A DNA stretch of 13,623 bases from Chloroflexales bacterium (GTDB lineage: Bacteria > Chloroflexota > Chloroflexia > Chloroflexales > Chloroflexaceae): the NCBI GenBank assembly GCA_013336035.1, contig JAAXUL010000100.1, positions 1 to 13,623 of the forward strand, given 5' to 3'. The position numbers and the translations under genes are program-made. The notes beneath the pieces are model-generated. The model was not told where the DNA came from, searched no databases, and saw nothing but the letters and a program-made list of their open reading frames with translations. How positions within the stretch are numbered: position 1 is the first letter of the stretch; each line of letters starts with the position of its first letter. Shown here in pieces: positions 1-10,997 of the stretch.

Positions 1-121
1 CCGAGACGGGCACGATCCGCGCGCCGACGATCGCGTAGACGTCCTCCTTGGCCGCCGCAGCCGGCTGGACGAGCAGCAGGCAACCACCAAGGGCAAGAGC
101 CGCCACGTTTCGTGCGTTCAT
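1..121 (-). CDS. Amidohydrolase-family protein with secretion signal (partial, N-terminus only)
   Basis: Only the first 40 codons are in the window; the gene runs off the left edge. The start is ATG at 121-119, preceded by a GGGAGA ribosome binding site. The N-terminus is a clear Sec-type signal: short basic start MNAR, hydrophobic core around residues 6-18, and an alanine-rich cleavage region ending near residue 24. A Cys at residue 14 in an LGGC context leaves a lipoprotein signal as a weaker alternative. The following stretch VYAIVGARIVPVS resembles the first beta strands that open secreted metal-dependent amidohydrolases (imidazolonepropionase-like or prolidase-like), which hydrolyse amide or cyclic C-N bonds. 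That assignment is by family resemblance; no metal-binding residue is visible. Its ATG overlaps the TGA that ends the upstream frame (ATGA), which suggests translational coupling. Codons such as GCT, CTT, GGT and CGA are more frequent than in the neighbouring genes. Confidence 0.55.
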   Translation of the reverse strand, partial: MNARNVAALALGGCLLLVQPAAAAKEDVYAIVGARIVPVS

Positions 122-2798
122 CGATCTCCCTCGACCTGGAGCCACACGGCAGGCCTCTGCGAGCTCGACTCCGGCTCGCGGAGGCGGTGCGCGACAGTCG
201 GGTCTCGCGAACCCTGGCCTCGGCGGTCTCGAGGCGTAGCAGGGCCTCGGTGCGCTCGCGGCGCAGGCTGAGCTCGGCCGGACGGTAGCCGAGCTCCGCG
301 TTGAGCGTGATCGCCCGCGCCCACCAGGCGGCGGCCTGGGCCGGGCTCGCGTCCAGCGCGGCCCAGCCGCGTAGCTCTTCGATCAGCGCCAGCTCTTTGC
401 GCGGCGCGGCCGCGGCGGGGGCGACCGCCTCCATCTGAGCCAGGATCGCCAGGACCTCGTCGCGCCTGCCGGCCTTCAGGAAGGTCCTGACGGCCCCGGC
501 TAGATCGAAGATCGCGAGGCCCAGGCAGCTGAGCGGTTTCTCGGCCCCGGCGCGGGCGCGCACCCTGGCCACCATGCTGGCCGCGACGGCCACCGCCCGC
601 TCCTGGTCGCCGAGGGCGCTATAGACCTGGGTCAGGGCGTGCTCAATGCTGCCCGCCTTCTCGGGGTCGCCCACCGCGGCGAGCGCCGACTCGAGCAGGT
701 CGCGGGCCTCGTCTAGCCTATCGTGCTCGGCCAGCAGCAGGGCCTTGATCATCAGGAGCATCGGGCGCTCGTCCTGGGGGCCAGGGAAGCCGGGGCGCAG
801 CACCTCGTCCAGGCGCGCCGCGAGGATCTGCCACTCGCCGGCCTCGAGCTCACTCCAGCAGAGGCTGAGGAGCAGGGTGGCCGATCCGTGGATGTAGCCG
901 TGGCGGGCCGCGTAGCCCCAGCCCTGGCGCCCGAGCTCGAGCACGCGCTGGTTGATGCCGACCTCGTGCATCCGGCCGCCCAGGTTGATGTAGGCCCTGA
1001 CTGCGTCGGCCGGCAGGTCGGCCGCCAGGGCCACCTCTAGGCTGCGCTCGAGGCGCGCGACGCCCGCCTCGCCCTGGCCGATGGCGTCCATGGCGACGCC
1101 GATGTTATTGAGGGCGTGGCTGACCACCTGGTCATCGCCCAGGGCCTCGCCCATCGCCAGGGCCTTCTCACCCCAGGCGATCGCCTCGACGGCGTGCCCC
1201 TGATTCTCGAAGGCGCCGAGCATGTAGATGTGGGCGAGGGCGCTGTAGGCCATGGCCAGCTCACGGCAGGGGCCCTCGCCTTCGAGGGCCGCGATGGCGG
1301 CGCGCGTCCTGGCGAAGGCCTCCTCGGCGGCCCTCAGCTCCCAGGCGGTGCGGCCGAGCCAGCGCTGGAGGTCGCCGGCGCGGCGGCGGTCGCCCATGGC
1401 CTCGTAGATCGGCAGGGCCTCGCGCCAGTAGCCGGCGGCGCGGCGGGGCTCTCCCACCTGGTAGGCGGCGTGGCCGAGGCGGGCCAGGAGGCCGGCGCGC
1501 TGGGTGTCGTCGTGGGTCTGCTCGCCGGCCTCGAGGGCGACCTCGTAGTGGCCAAGGGCCTCGCGGTAGGCGTGGACGCGGGCGGCCCGGTCGCCGGCCA
1601 GCTCGCTGTAGCGGGCGGCCTCGGGCAGAGCGCGGGCCATCAGCGCGTGGTAGGCCAGCTGATCTATGGCGGCAGCGGGGTCGGCCCGGTGCAGATCCTC
1701 GAGCGCCCGCAGCACCTCGTGGTGGCGCAGACGCCGCTCGCGGCGCAGCATCTCCTCGTAGAGCACGGCGCGGATCAGCTCGTGGCGGAAGCTGTAGCGG
1801 TCCTCGGGGCCGCCCGGCTCCTCGGCGATTAGCTGGCGCTCGACCAGGGCGCTGAGGCAGCGCAGCAGGGCGACCTCTTCCATGCCGGTGAGCCGCAGCA
1901 GCAGCTCGAAGTCGAAGCGGCGCCCGATCACGGCCGCGGCGCTCATCGCGGCCCTGGTGGGCTCGTCGAGGTCGGCCGCGCGGCGCAGGATGCTCTCGCG
2001 AATCGAGAGTGGCAGGGCGGCGTCCAGGGCGCGGGCAGCGGGGCCGGGCAGGGCGCCGTCGGCCAGCAGGGCGCCCAGCAACTCCTCGGCGAAGAAAGGG
2101 TTGCCCTCGGTGCGCTCGTAGAGGGCCGAGACCAGCTCGGCGGACGGCTCGGCGCCGAGGGTGGCGGCCAGCATCTCGGCCAGCTCGGCGCGGCTCAGCG
2201 GGGCGAGGCGTACCTCGTGGTGACGGCGGTCGCGGGTCAGGCGGGCGATCAGGCCGGCCAGGGGGTGGAGCCGGTGCATCTCGTCGGTGCGGTAGGTGCC
2301 GATGATCAGGATCCGGTCGGCCTCGATCGCGCGGGCCAGGTAGAACAGCAGGTCCTGGCTGGTCTGATCGGCCCAGTGCAGGTCTTCGAGGAAGAGAAGG
2401 TGGGTCCGAGCATCGGGCGGGCGCAGGGCCTGGTAGATCGCGTGGAAGCGCAGGCGCCGCTCGGCGTGTGGGTCGCCCGAGGCCCCGTCGGCGGGGGCGC
2501 GGATATCGCCCAGGGCGGGCTCGGCGGCCTCGCCCAGGCGGCGCAGCAGCTCGGCGAAGGGGCCATAGGGCGGGGCGGGGCGCTCGTCGTAGCAGTGCCC
2601 GCTGTAGATCGCCACCCCGCCCTCGGCGGCCGCGGCCTGGGCGAACTCGCGCAGCAGACGCGTCTTGCCGACGCCCGCCTCGCCGGCGAGCAAGACCACC
2701 TGGCCTACCCCGGCGCGGGCCTGGGCGAAGTGGCCGCGCAGGGCGGCCAGCTGCGGCTGGCGGCCGATCAGGGTCGGCGCGAGAGCGCTGTTGCTCAT
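118..2798 (-). CDS. AAA ATPase / tetratricopeptide-repeat regulator-like protein (apparent frameshift near 3' end)
   Basis: About 890 residues starting at ATG 2798-2796, with GGAGGAG at 2802-2808 as ribosome binding site. The N-terminus begins with the LIGRQPQL motif typical of MalT/guanylate-cyclase-associated STAND-type ATPases. Walker A is GEAGVGKT (residues 39-46) and Walker B is LLFLEDLHWAD (134-144). A YRTDE motif and an RTEGNPFFAEELL motif follow. From about residue 395 to 850 the protein is helical, with TPR-like repeats (for example around ALNNIGVAMDAIGQGEAG). Such proteins usually act as cytoplasmic ATP-dependent signal-transducing scaffolds, often fused to a LuxR or BTAD DNA-binding domain; no helix-turn-helix is seen here, so calling it a transcription regulator would be inference. 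The reading frame that encodes this protein has no stop before the left edge. The coding-like frame changes around positions 185-235, and the new frame ends at TGA 120-118. A 530-residue overlapping ORF on the same strand is a GC-bias shadow. Confidence 0.8.
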
Positions 2799-2998
2799 AG
2801 GCTCCTCCGTGCCGCCGGGCTGCGGTAGCCGCACTATACCATGAGGGGGCCATTATCTTGCAATGGGCCGTAGACCGAGATCGGGCGGCGGGGCTATGGC
2901 GGCGGCGCTGACACGGGCGGCATCCGGCCCGATAGGGCGGGGCATGAGGCGGAGATCGCGCAATCCGCGGATGCGCTGCCCGGCGCGGCAGCCCTGCT
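2799..2998. other. Intergenic region between the EamA permease and the AAA/TPR gene
   Basis: No coding signal is seen. Next to the permease stop lies a weak stem (GCTGCC 2975-2980 with GGCAGC 2987-2992) and a near-palindrome around ATCCGCGGAT (2963-2972). Neither has a T-run, so they are only possible terminator or processing elements. The half nearest the AAA/TPR gene is AT-richer and contains a possible promoter, listed separately. Confidence 0.3.
2833..2863 (-). promoter_or_regulatory. Possible sigma70-type promoter of the AAA/TPR gene
   Basis: Read on the minus strand, TTGCAA (2858-2863) is followed after 19 bp by TATAGT (2833-2838). This gives a leader of about 30 nt to the ATG at 2798. 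The -10 is good, but the spacer is longer than the usual 17 bp. Confidence 0.35.
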
Positions 2999-3907
2999 TT
3001 ACTGGCGCCGGGTCAGCAGCACGCCGGTGACGATCAAGGCCGCGCCGGCGGCCTGGATCCACGTAGGCGCCTCGCCGAGGACGGGCCAGGCGACCAGGGT
3101 GGCCACCATGGGTATGGCGCAGCCGTAGATCGCCGTGCGGTTGCTGCCGGCCACCCGCACGCTATTGTTCCACAGCAGGTAGGCCAGCACGACCCCTAGC
3201 ACCGCGGAGTAGGCCAGGCCGGCCCAGCCGCTCGTGCTTACGCTCGACCAGTCGGTGCGCATGATATCGGGCAGGCCCATAAGCAGCAGGCCCGGCGTGC
3301 CGGTGATCGTTGTCCAGGTCGTGATCGCCAGCGGCGAGATGCCGCTGCCCAGCGAGCGCACCCCAAGGGTGTAGACTGTCCAGCTGATTGCGCAGCCGAG
3401 CAGCAGCAGATCGCCCAGCAGGCCACGCCCACCGAAGTGGAGGCCGCGGGCTGCCAGAATGATGACCACGCCGCTAATCGCCAGGACGATGCCGACGACC
3501 GCAACGCGGCGCAGACGCTCGATCCCGAGGGCCGCGCCCACGGCTGCCACCATCGCCGGGGTGGTGGCGATGATCAGCGAGGCGTTGGCCGCCGTAGTGA
3601 TCGATAGCCCCAGCAGGAAGCACAGCTGGTAGATCGAGTTGCCGATGACGCCGAGCCAGATCAGCCTGCGCAGGGCCCCCGGCGGCAGTGGGCGTCGCCC
3701 CTCGAAGACGCGCAGCGCGAGCCAGAGCAGCGCGCTCGCGACCAGGAAGCGCAGGCCGGCGAAGGCCAGCGGCGGGATCTGCTGGAGCGCAATCTTCGTC
3801 ACGCTGAAATTTGCGCCCCAGATCAGCACCACCACTACCATGGTCAGGTCGGTCCACGAGAGTCCGCGCAGCGCCGCCGGCCTGACAGCCTGTGTCTGTG
3901 TCGCCAT
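2999..3907 (-). CDS. DMT superfamily permease (EamA family)
   Basis: A 302-residue integral membrane protein, the usual length of EamA/RhaT-type drug/metabolite transporters, with two homologous halves of about five membrane helices each. The first helix carries the characteristic WGANF motif (residues 30-34). The loop GITTAANASLI-like segment (here SITTAANASLIIATTPA) is the conserved helix 3-4 region. The second half starts near residue 160 (LLLLGCAISWTVYTLGVRSLG). Family members export amino acids, metabolites or drugs, usually by exchange or proton coupling; the substrate cannot be deduced. The start is placed at ATG 3907-3905, preceded by GCAGAGGGC as a weak Shine-Dalgarno. An in-frame ATG at 4021 would add 38 atypical residues and begin inside the upstream terminator, so it is rejected. 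The protein ends LLTRRQ. It may be transcribed from its own extended -10 promoter. Confidence 0.9.
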   Translation of the reverse strand: MATQTQAVRPAALRGLSWTDLTMVVVVLIWGANFSVTKIALQQIPPLAFAGLRFLVASALLWLALRVFEGRRPLPPGALRRLIWLGVIGNSIYQLCFLLGLSITTAANASLIIATTPAMVAAVGAALGIERLRRVAVVGIVLAISGVVIILAARGLHFGGRGLLGDLLLLGCAISWTVYTLGVRSLGSGISPLAITTWTTITGTPGLLLMGLPDIMRTDWSSVSTSGWAGLAYSAVLGVVLAYLLWNNSVRVAGSNRTAIYGCAIPMVATLVAWPVLGEAPTWIQAAGAALIVTGVLLTRRQ

Positions 3908-3943
3908 GCCCTCTGCCTTCTGCAATTTGTCCTTTATCGCCCT

Positions 3944-3970
3944 ATCGTAGCATCGATATAGGCGCGACAA
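3944..3970 (-). promoter_or_regulatory. Possible extended -10 promoter of the EamA permease
   Basis: On the minus strand TGCTACGAT (3944-3952) forms an extended -10. TTGTCG (3965-3970) lies 15 bp upstream as a poor -35. The site gives a leader of about 30 nt before ATG 3907. It resembles three other extended -10 sites in this window. Confidence 0.35.
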
Positions 3971-4011
3971 TAGAGACAATCGGCGGGAAGGTTGTCCTAC
4001 GAGAGGGCCTG

Positions 4012-4046
4012 GAAAACACAAAGCCCCCGGCGCTGCCGCCGGGGGC
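4012..4046 (-). terminator. Intrinsic terminator of the 73-residue ORF
   Basis: On the minus strand a perfect 9-bp GC stem (arms 4038-4046 and 4023-4031, GCCCCCGGC paired with GCCGGGGGC) with a 6-nt loop is followed by TTTGTGTTTT (4012-4021). This is a textbook rho-independent terminator and lies 30 bp beyond the stop of the small ORF. Confidence 0.85.
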
Positions 4047-4057
4047 CAGATGGTCAG

Positions 4058-4087
4058 GGCTAGTAGTCTACAAGGCTAGTAGTCTAC
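4058..4087. repeat. Tandem 14-bp direct repeat at the small-ORF stop
   Basis: GGCTAGTAGTCTAC occurs twice (4058-4071 and 4074-4087), separated by AA. The right-hand copy contains the last codons and the TAG stop of the 73-residue ORF; the left-hand copy repeats them after the stop. It looks like a short tandem duplication. Confidence 0.85.
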
Positions 4088-4297
4088 GTCGTAGGCGCCC
4101 GGATTATGCTGCCTGGACACCTGGCGATCCGTGAGATGAGAGTGGTCGCTGGACGAGGAAGGCTCTAGGTCCTGGTCGTTGAGCGCCTGCTCTAGGGTCT
4201 CGTACGCCGTCCACAGATCGTGGACAAGGCTGTCCGGAAGCTTCCAGCCGCGTCGGAGGTGGCAGAGAATGCGCTCGCGCTGGGCAGAGGAAAGCAT
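4076..4297 (-). CDS. Small hypothetical protein (73 aa)
   Basis: I do not recognise this protein. It starts at ATG 4297-4295, with AGGAGG about 10 nt upstream, and ends YDVDY. The first half is probably helical and amphipathic (RERILCHLRRGWKLPDSLV then HDLWTAYETLEQAL). The second half is polar and low in complexity (EPSSSSDHSHLTDRQ) and looks disordered. There is no signal peptide or membrane segment, so it is probably cytosolic. Its own strong intrinsic terminator immediately downstream supports expression as a separate unit between the glycosyltransferase and the permease. Local base composition is less GC-rich than the large genes nearby. Confidence 0.6.
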   Translation of the reverse strand: MLSSAQRERILCHLRRGWKLPDSLVHDLWTAYETLEQALNDQDLEPSSSSDHSHLTDRQVSRQHNPGAYDVDY

Positions 4298-4480
4298 GGT
4301 CGGTATCCCTCCTGGCAGTGACGGCGCGCTAGATCCATATGCGCCGAGGCGGGCTGCCGTCGCTTCACTTGCTAAAATAAACGTTGACGCGGCGCGTAAT
4401 GGAGCCCCGCAAACCCAGTGTAGAGACTGGAGTTACAACGCAGTCGCCTTTGCCCAGCTACGCTTTGCAGTTCTTGGAAG
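4298..4480. other. Intergenic spacer upstream of the small ORF
   Basis: A 183-bp spacer of lower GC with an AT-rich patch near 4370-4383. It presumably holds the promoter of the small ORF, but I find no convincing -35/-10 pair. No hairpin terminator for the glycosyltransferase is evident. Confidence 0.25.
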
Positions 4481-5917
4481 TCAGCCTAGATCTATGATCC
4501 GCTCGGCCAACGCTCGCAGTACGGCGCTATCTTCCTCGCCCAGGCCTAGCTCGTTCGCCGCGCGGGCCGCCGCCGCAACAAGCGGGGCGGGCTCCTCCAC
4601 AGGTTTAGGCTGTTGCGCCTGGCCATTCGGAGCCTGCGGAGCTGCCGTGGGCACGGGGGCGTCGGGCTCAGGGGAGGGGTCGAGGGACCAGAGTGGCTCG
4701 GCGCGGGCGCGGACGAGAGCCGGCCAGCCGTACAGGCGAGCGAGGAAGCGGGCGTAGCCAAGGGCGGCCCCGGCGAGAGTGTGCTCGGCGGCGACGAAGG
4801 CCCTGGCCCGCTCGCCGAGGGCTGCGGCGAGATCGGGGCGGCGCAGCAGCAAACGGCAGTAGGCCAGAATCTGCTCGCCCTCAGCAGGGCCAGGGTCGAC
4901 CTGGGCGGCCGTGCCGGGCAGCAGCTCGGCGAAGGAGCCCACAGCGCTGACCAGGGTGGGGCGGCCGGCGCCGAGCAGCCGCAGCAGGCTGGCGCTGGTC
5001 TCGCCGCCGGTCGGGAAGCGCAGGTTGACGCAGACATCGGCGGCGGCCACGTAGTCGTCGAACTGGCCCCGGGGCACATAGCCGGTGATCGTCACCGCGT
5101 CGCCCAGGCGCGAGCGGGCGATCAGGCCCGCCAGGTCGTAGTTAGGCGAGACGCTGCCGACCAGGATGTAGCGTGCGTCGAGCCCATCGGCCCGCAGGGC
5201 GGCCAGGGCTCGCAGAGCCGGCTCGACCCGCTTCCAGGCATTGATGTGGCCGAAGCTGGCCAGCACCGCGGCCTCGTGCGGTAGGCCCAGGCGCGCGCGG
5301 GCGGCGGCGCGGTCGGTCGTGGTGGGCAGGGGGACGCCCATAGGCACGACGGCGGCGGGCAGGTCGGGCCGGATTACGGCGGCCCGCTCGCGCACATGGC
5401 GGCTGTGGGCGATCAGGCCGCGGGCCGCGGCCAGCACCGGCTCGCAGCAGGGGAAGTCGAAGGCCGCGTCAGAGAAGCGCGAGCGGATCATCAGCTGGGC
5501 GATGTGGGCGCCCGCCTCGCCATAGCGCTCGCCCATCTCGCGCACATAGAGCTGGATATCGCGGCGGGCGTTTGCCGCGTACCAGAGCATAAAGTGGTGC
5601 AGGACGAAGTCGTGCAGCACCACGACGCCGGGCAGGCGCTGGGCTTGGCCCCAGATCGACGCGTGGGCTGGGCTGTTGCCGATATGGTAGACCAGGGCAT
5701 GGTACGGGCGCCGGCGCAGCTCGCGCTCGAGCCGGCGGATCGGCAGCACCTCCAGGTGCTCGGCGAGACGCGGGTTGGCCGGCCTGAGCCCGTCCTCCAC
5801 GAACAGGGTGATCTCGGCGTACTGCCCGAGGTAGGGCAGCAGCTCTTCGCTGTAGTCCGAGATGCCTGATGGGGCCGGGTTGACCGGCGAGCAGTAGGCG
5901 ATGCGAGGCGTCTTCAT
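4481..5917 (-). CDS. Glycosyltransferase, GT4-like (GT-B fold)
   Basis: A 478-residue protein. The N-terminal acceptor half starts with IAYCSPVNPAPSGISDYSEELLPYL, shortened here as SPVNPAPSGISDY, a pattern common at the start of GT4 enzymes. It continues through VVVLHDFVLHHFM. The C-terminal donor half has VLASFGHINAWKR, a GYVPRGQFDDYVAAADVCVNLR segment, and RFPTGGETSAS with Glu306 as the first Glu of the family's E(x7)E motif. The position of the second Glu is Leu, so the motif is degenerate. Residues 418-450 form a Pro/Ala/Gln-rich linker, followed by a short helical tail. It probably transfers a sugar from a nucleotide donor in the cytoplasm during glycan synthesis; donor and acceptor are unknown. 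No clear Shine-Dalgarno precedes ATG 5917-5915. No signal peptide or membrane helix is seen. Confidence 0.88.
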   Translation of the reverse strand: MKTPRIAYCSPVNPAPSGISDYSEELLPYLGQYAEITLFVEDGLRPANPRLAEHLEVLPIRRLERELRRRPYHALVYHIGNSPAHASIWGQAQRLPGVVVLHDFVLHHFMLWYAANARRDIQLYVREMGERYGEAGAHIAQLMIRSRFSDAAFDFPCCEPVLAAARGLIAHSRHVRERAAVIRPDLPAAVVPMGVPLPTTTDRAAARARLGLPHEAAVLASFGHINAWKRVEPALRALAALRADGLDARYILVGSVSPNYDLAGLIARSRLGDAVTITGYVPRGQFDDYVAAADVCVNLRFPTGGETSASLLRLLGAGRPTLVSAVGSFAELLPGTAAQVDPGPAEGEQILAYCRLLLRRPDLAAALGERARAFVAAEHTLAGAALGYARFLARLYGWPALVRARAEPLWSLDPSPEPDAPVPTAAPQAPNGQAQQPKPVEEPAPLVAAAARAANELGLGEEDSAVLRALAERIIDLG

Positions 5918-5954
5918 GGCGCGGCCATTCTACCACGGCGCGCCCCTTGTTCTT

Positions 5955-5960
5955 ATTGTA
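5955..5960 (-). promoter_or_regulatory. Possible -10 of the glycosyltransferase promoter
   Basis: TACAAT on the minus strand lies about 38 bp upstream of ATG 5917. The -35 options (TTTGTT or TTGTTA, 14-15 bp upstream) are weak, so this is tentative. Confidence 0.25.
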
Positions 5961-6022
5961 CAAATAGCGTGTTGTAACAAACAGACAGAAGACTGGCATT
6001 TGTATATAATGCACAATAAGGC

Positions 6023-6051
6023 TTGACAAGGCCCTCAGCGCGGTGTATAGT
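6023..6051 (+). promoter_or_regulatory. Sigma70-type promoter of gltB
   Basis: TTGACA (6023-6028) and TATAGT (6046-6051) are separated by exactly 17 bp: a perfect -35 and a 5/6 -10. Transcription would start near 6058, giving a leader of about 280 nt before the gltB ATG. A perfect TATAAT at 6005-6010 lies just upstream but has no matching -35. Confidence 0.8.
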
Positions 6052-6058
6052 AGCGCTC

Positions 6059-6076
6059 AATACCCAAACCGGTATT
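6059..6076. promoter_or_regulatory. Perfect dyad at the gltB transcription start
   Basis: AATACC and GGTATT form a perfect 6-bp dyad around CAAACC, placed at about +1 to +18 of the gltB promoter. It could be a repressor operator or a 5'-stabilising RNA hairpin. Confidence 0.45.
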
Positions 6077-6259
6077 AAACCTTTCGCGCGCGGTGCGCAG
6101 TGACGCTGCCCGACGCTCAACGACTGGAGCATCGGCAGCGCGCTTGAGGTACCCTTCGTCCTCTCTGTCCGAACCTCATCCTGCTAGCCCGATCCCGAAG
6201 GCGCCCCCTCGCGGGGGGCGTCTGAGCATTCGCCACCCTGGCGACCAGAACGCGAGAAT

Positions 6260-6311
6260 GGCGCTCGCCACTGCCTCAGCGACCTGAGGCCTGGCGAGCG
6301 CCTGTCTGTCT
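6260..6311 (+). terminator. Terminator-like hairpin in the gltB leader
   Basis: A 10-bp stem (GGCGCTCGCC 6260-6269 with GGCGAGCGCC 6293-6302) continues, after a small internal loop (ACT/CT), into a 7-bp stem (GCCTCAG/CTGAGGC) capped by CGAC. The T-rich tail TGTCTGTCTATT follows at 6303. It sits 22 nt before the ribosome binding site of gltB. This suggests premature termination control, though the T-tract is imperfect. Confidence 0.55.
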
Positions 6312-6324
6312 ATTGAAGCGAGTA

Positions 6325-6330
6325 AGGTGG
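6325..6330 (+). promoter_or_regulatory. Ribosome binding site of gltB
   Basis: AGGTGG lies 5 nt before ATG 6336. This fixes the start at 6336 and excludes the in-frame GTG at 6327, which lies inside the site. Confidence 0.75.
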
Positions 6331-6335
6331 AAGCG

Positions 6336-10943
<4,608 letters not shown>

Positions 10944-10944
10944 A

Positions 10945-10981
10945 GGAGAGCGCTCGCCTGCGGAAGCTTGGGAGAGCGCTC
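10945..10981. repeat. 11-bp direct repeat flanking the left arm of the gltB 3' hairpin
   Basis: GGAGAGCGCTC occurs at 10945-10955 and 10971-10981. Each copy contains the palindrome GAGCGCTC. The second copy is mostly the loop of the inverted repeat at 10958-10997. Confidence 0.85.
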
Positions 10982-10997
10982 ACCCAAGCTTCCGCAG
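10958..10997. terminator. Bidirectional hairpin between gltB and the DUF1992 gene
   Basis: A perfect 15-bp inverted repeat (CTGCGGAAGCTTGGG at 10958-10972, its complement at 10983-10997) with a 10-nt loop lies 15 bp after the gltB stop. On the minus strand the arm at 10983-10997 encodes the last five residues of DUF1992 (LRKLG), and its TGA is at the edge of the loop. No T-run follows on either strand, so termination by a classic intrinsic mechanism is uncertain. mRNA 3'-end protection is equally plausible. Confidence 0.65.

Larger units (their letters stand above)
6058..6335 (+). promoter_or_regulatory. Structured 5' leader of gltB (candidate attenuator or riboswitch)
   Basis: Downstream of the promoter, about 280 nt carry a series of potential stem-loops: AATACC/GGTATT (6059-6076); CGCTGCC...GGCAGCG with inner GCTC/GAGC (6104-6140); TGAGG/CCTCA with inner TTCG/CGAA (6145-6178); a 10-bp stem with 5-nt loop (6199-6223, one G-U pair); CGCCA/TGGCG (6231-6243); and a terminator-like hairpin (6260-6302). 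GCGAG (6252-6256) can also pair with CTCGC (6264-6268) inside the terminator 5' arm. CCACC (6233-6237) can pair with the Shine-Dalgarno GGTGG (6326-6330). These are alternative states of the kind used by attenuators. I do not recognise the T-box, glycine or glnA RNA consensus. Folding was done by eye and GC-rich DNA gives chance stems. Confidence 0.5.

Noticed and set aside
2217..2828. 203-aa plus-strand ORF (and 1116-1832) opposite the AAA/TPR gene
   Set aside because: Mirror-frame shadows of the real gene with low-complexity composition and no credible ribosome binding site.
1261..2853. 530-aa ORF on the minus strand
   Set aside because: It is Arg/Pro/Ala-rich, with no motif, and overlaps in another frame the AAA/TPR gene that carries clear Walker motifs. 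It is a GC-bias shadow.
3908..4021. Upstream in-frame start for the EamA permease
   Set aside because: The extra 38 residues are not membrane-like, and the start lies in the terminator tail of the preceding gene.
6005..6010. Perfect TATAAT upstream of the gltB promoter
   Set aside because: No acceptable -35 at 15-19 bp. It may be a secondary promoter, but support is weak next to the TTGACA/TATAGT pair.
6327..6335. GTG start of gltB at 6327
   Set aside because: It overlaps the Shine-Dalgarno sequence AGGTGG. ATG 6336 is spaced correctly.
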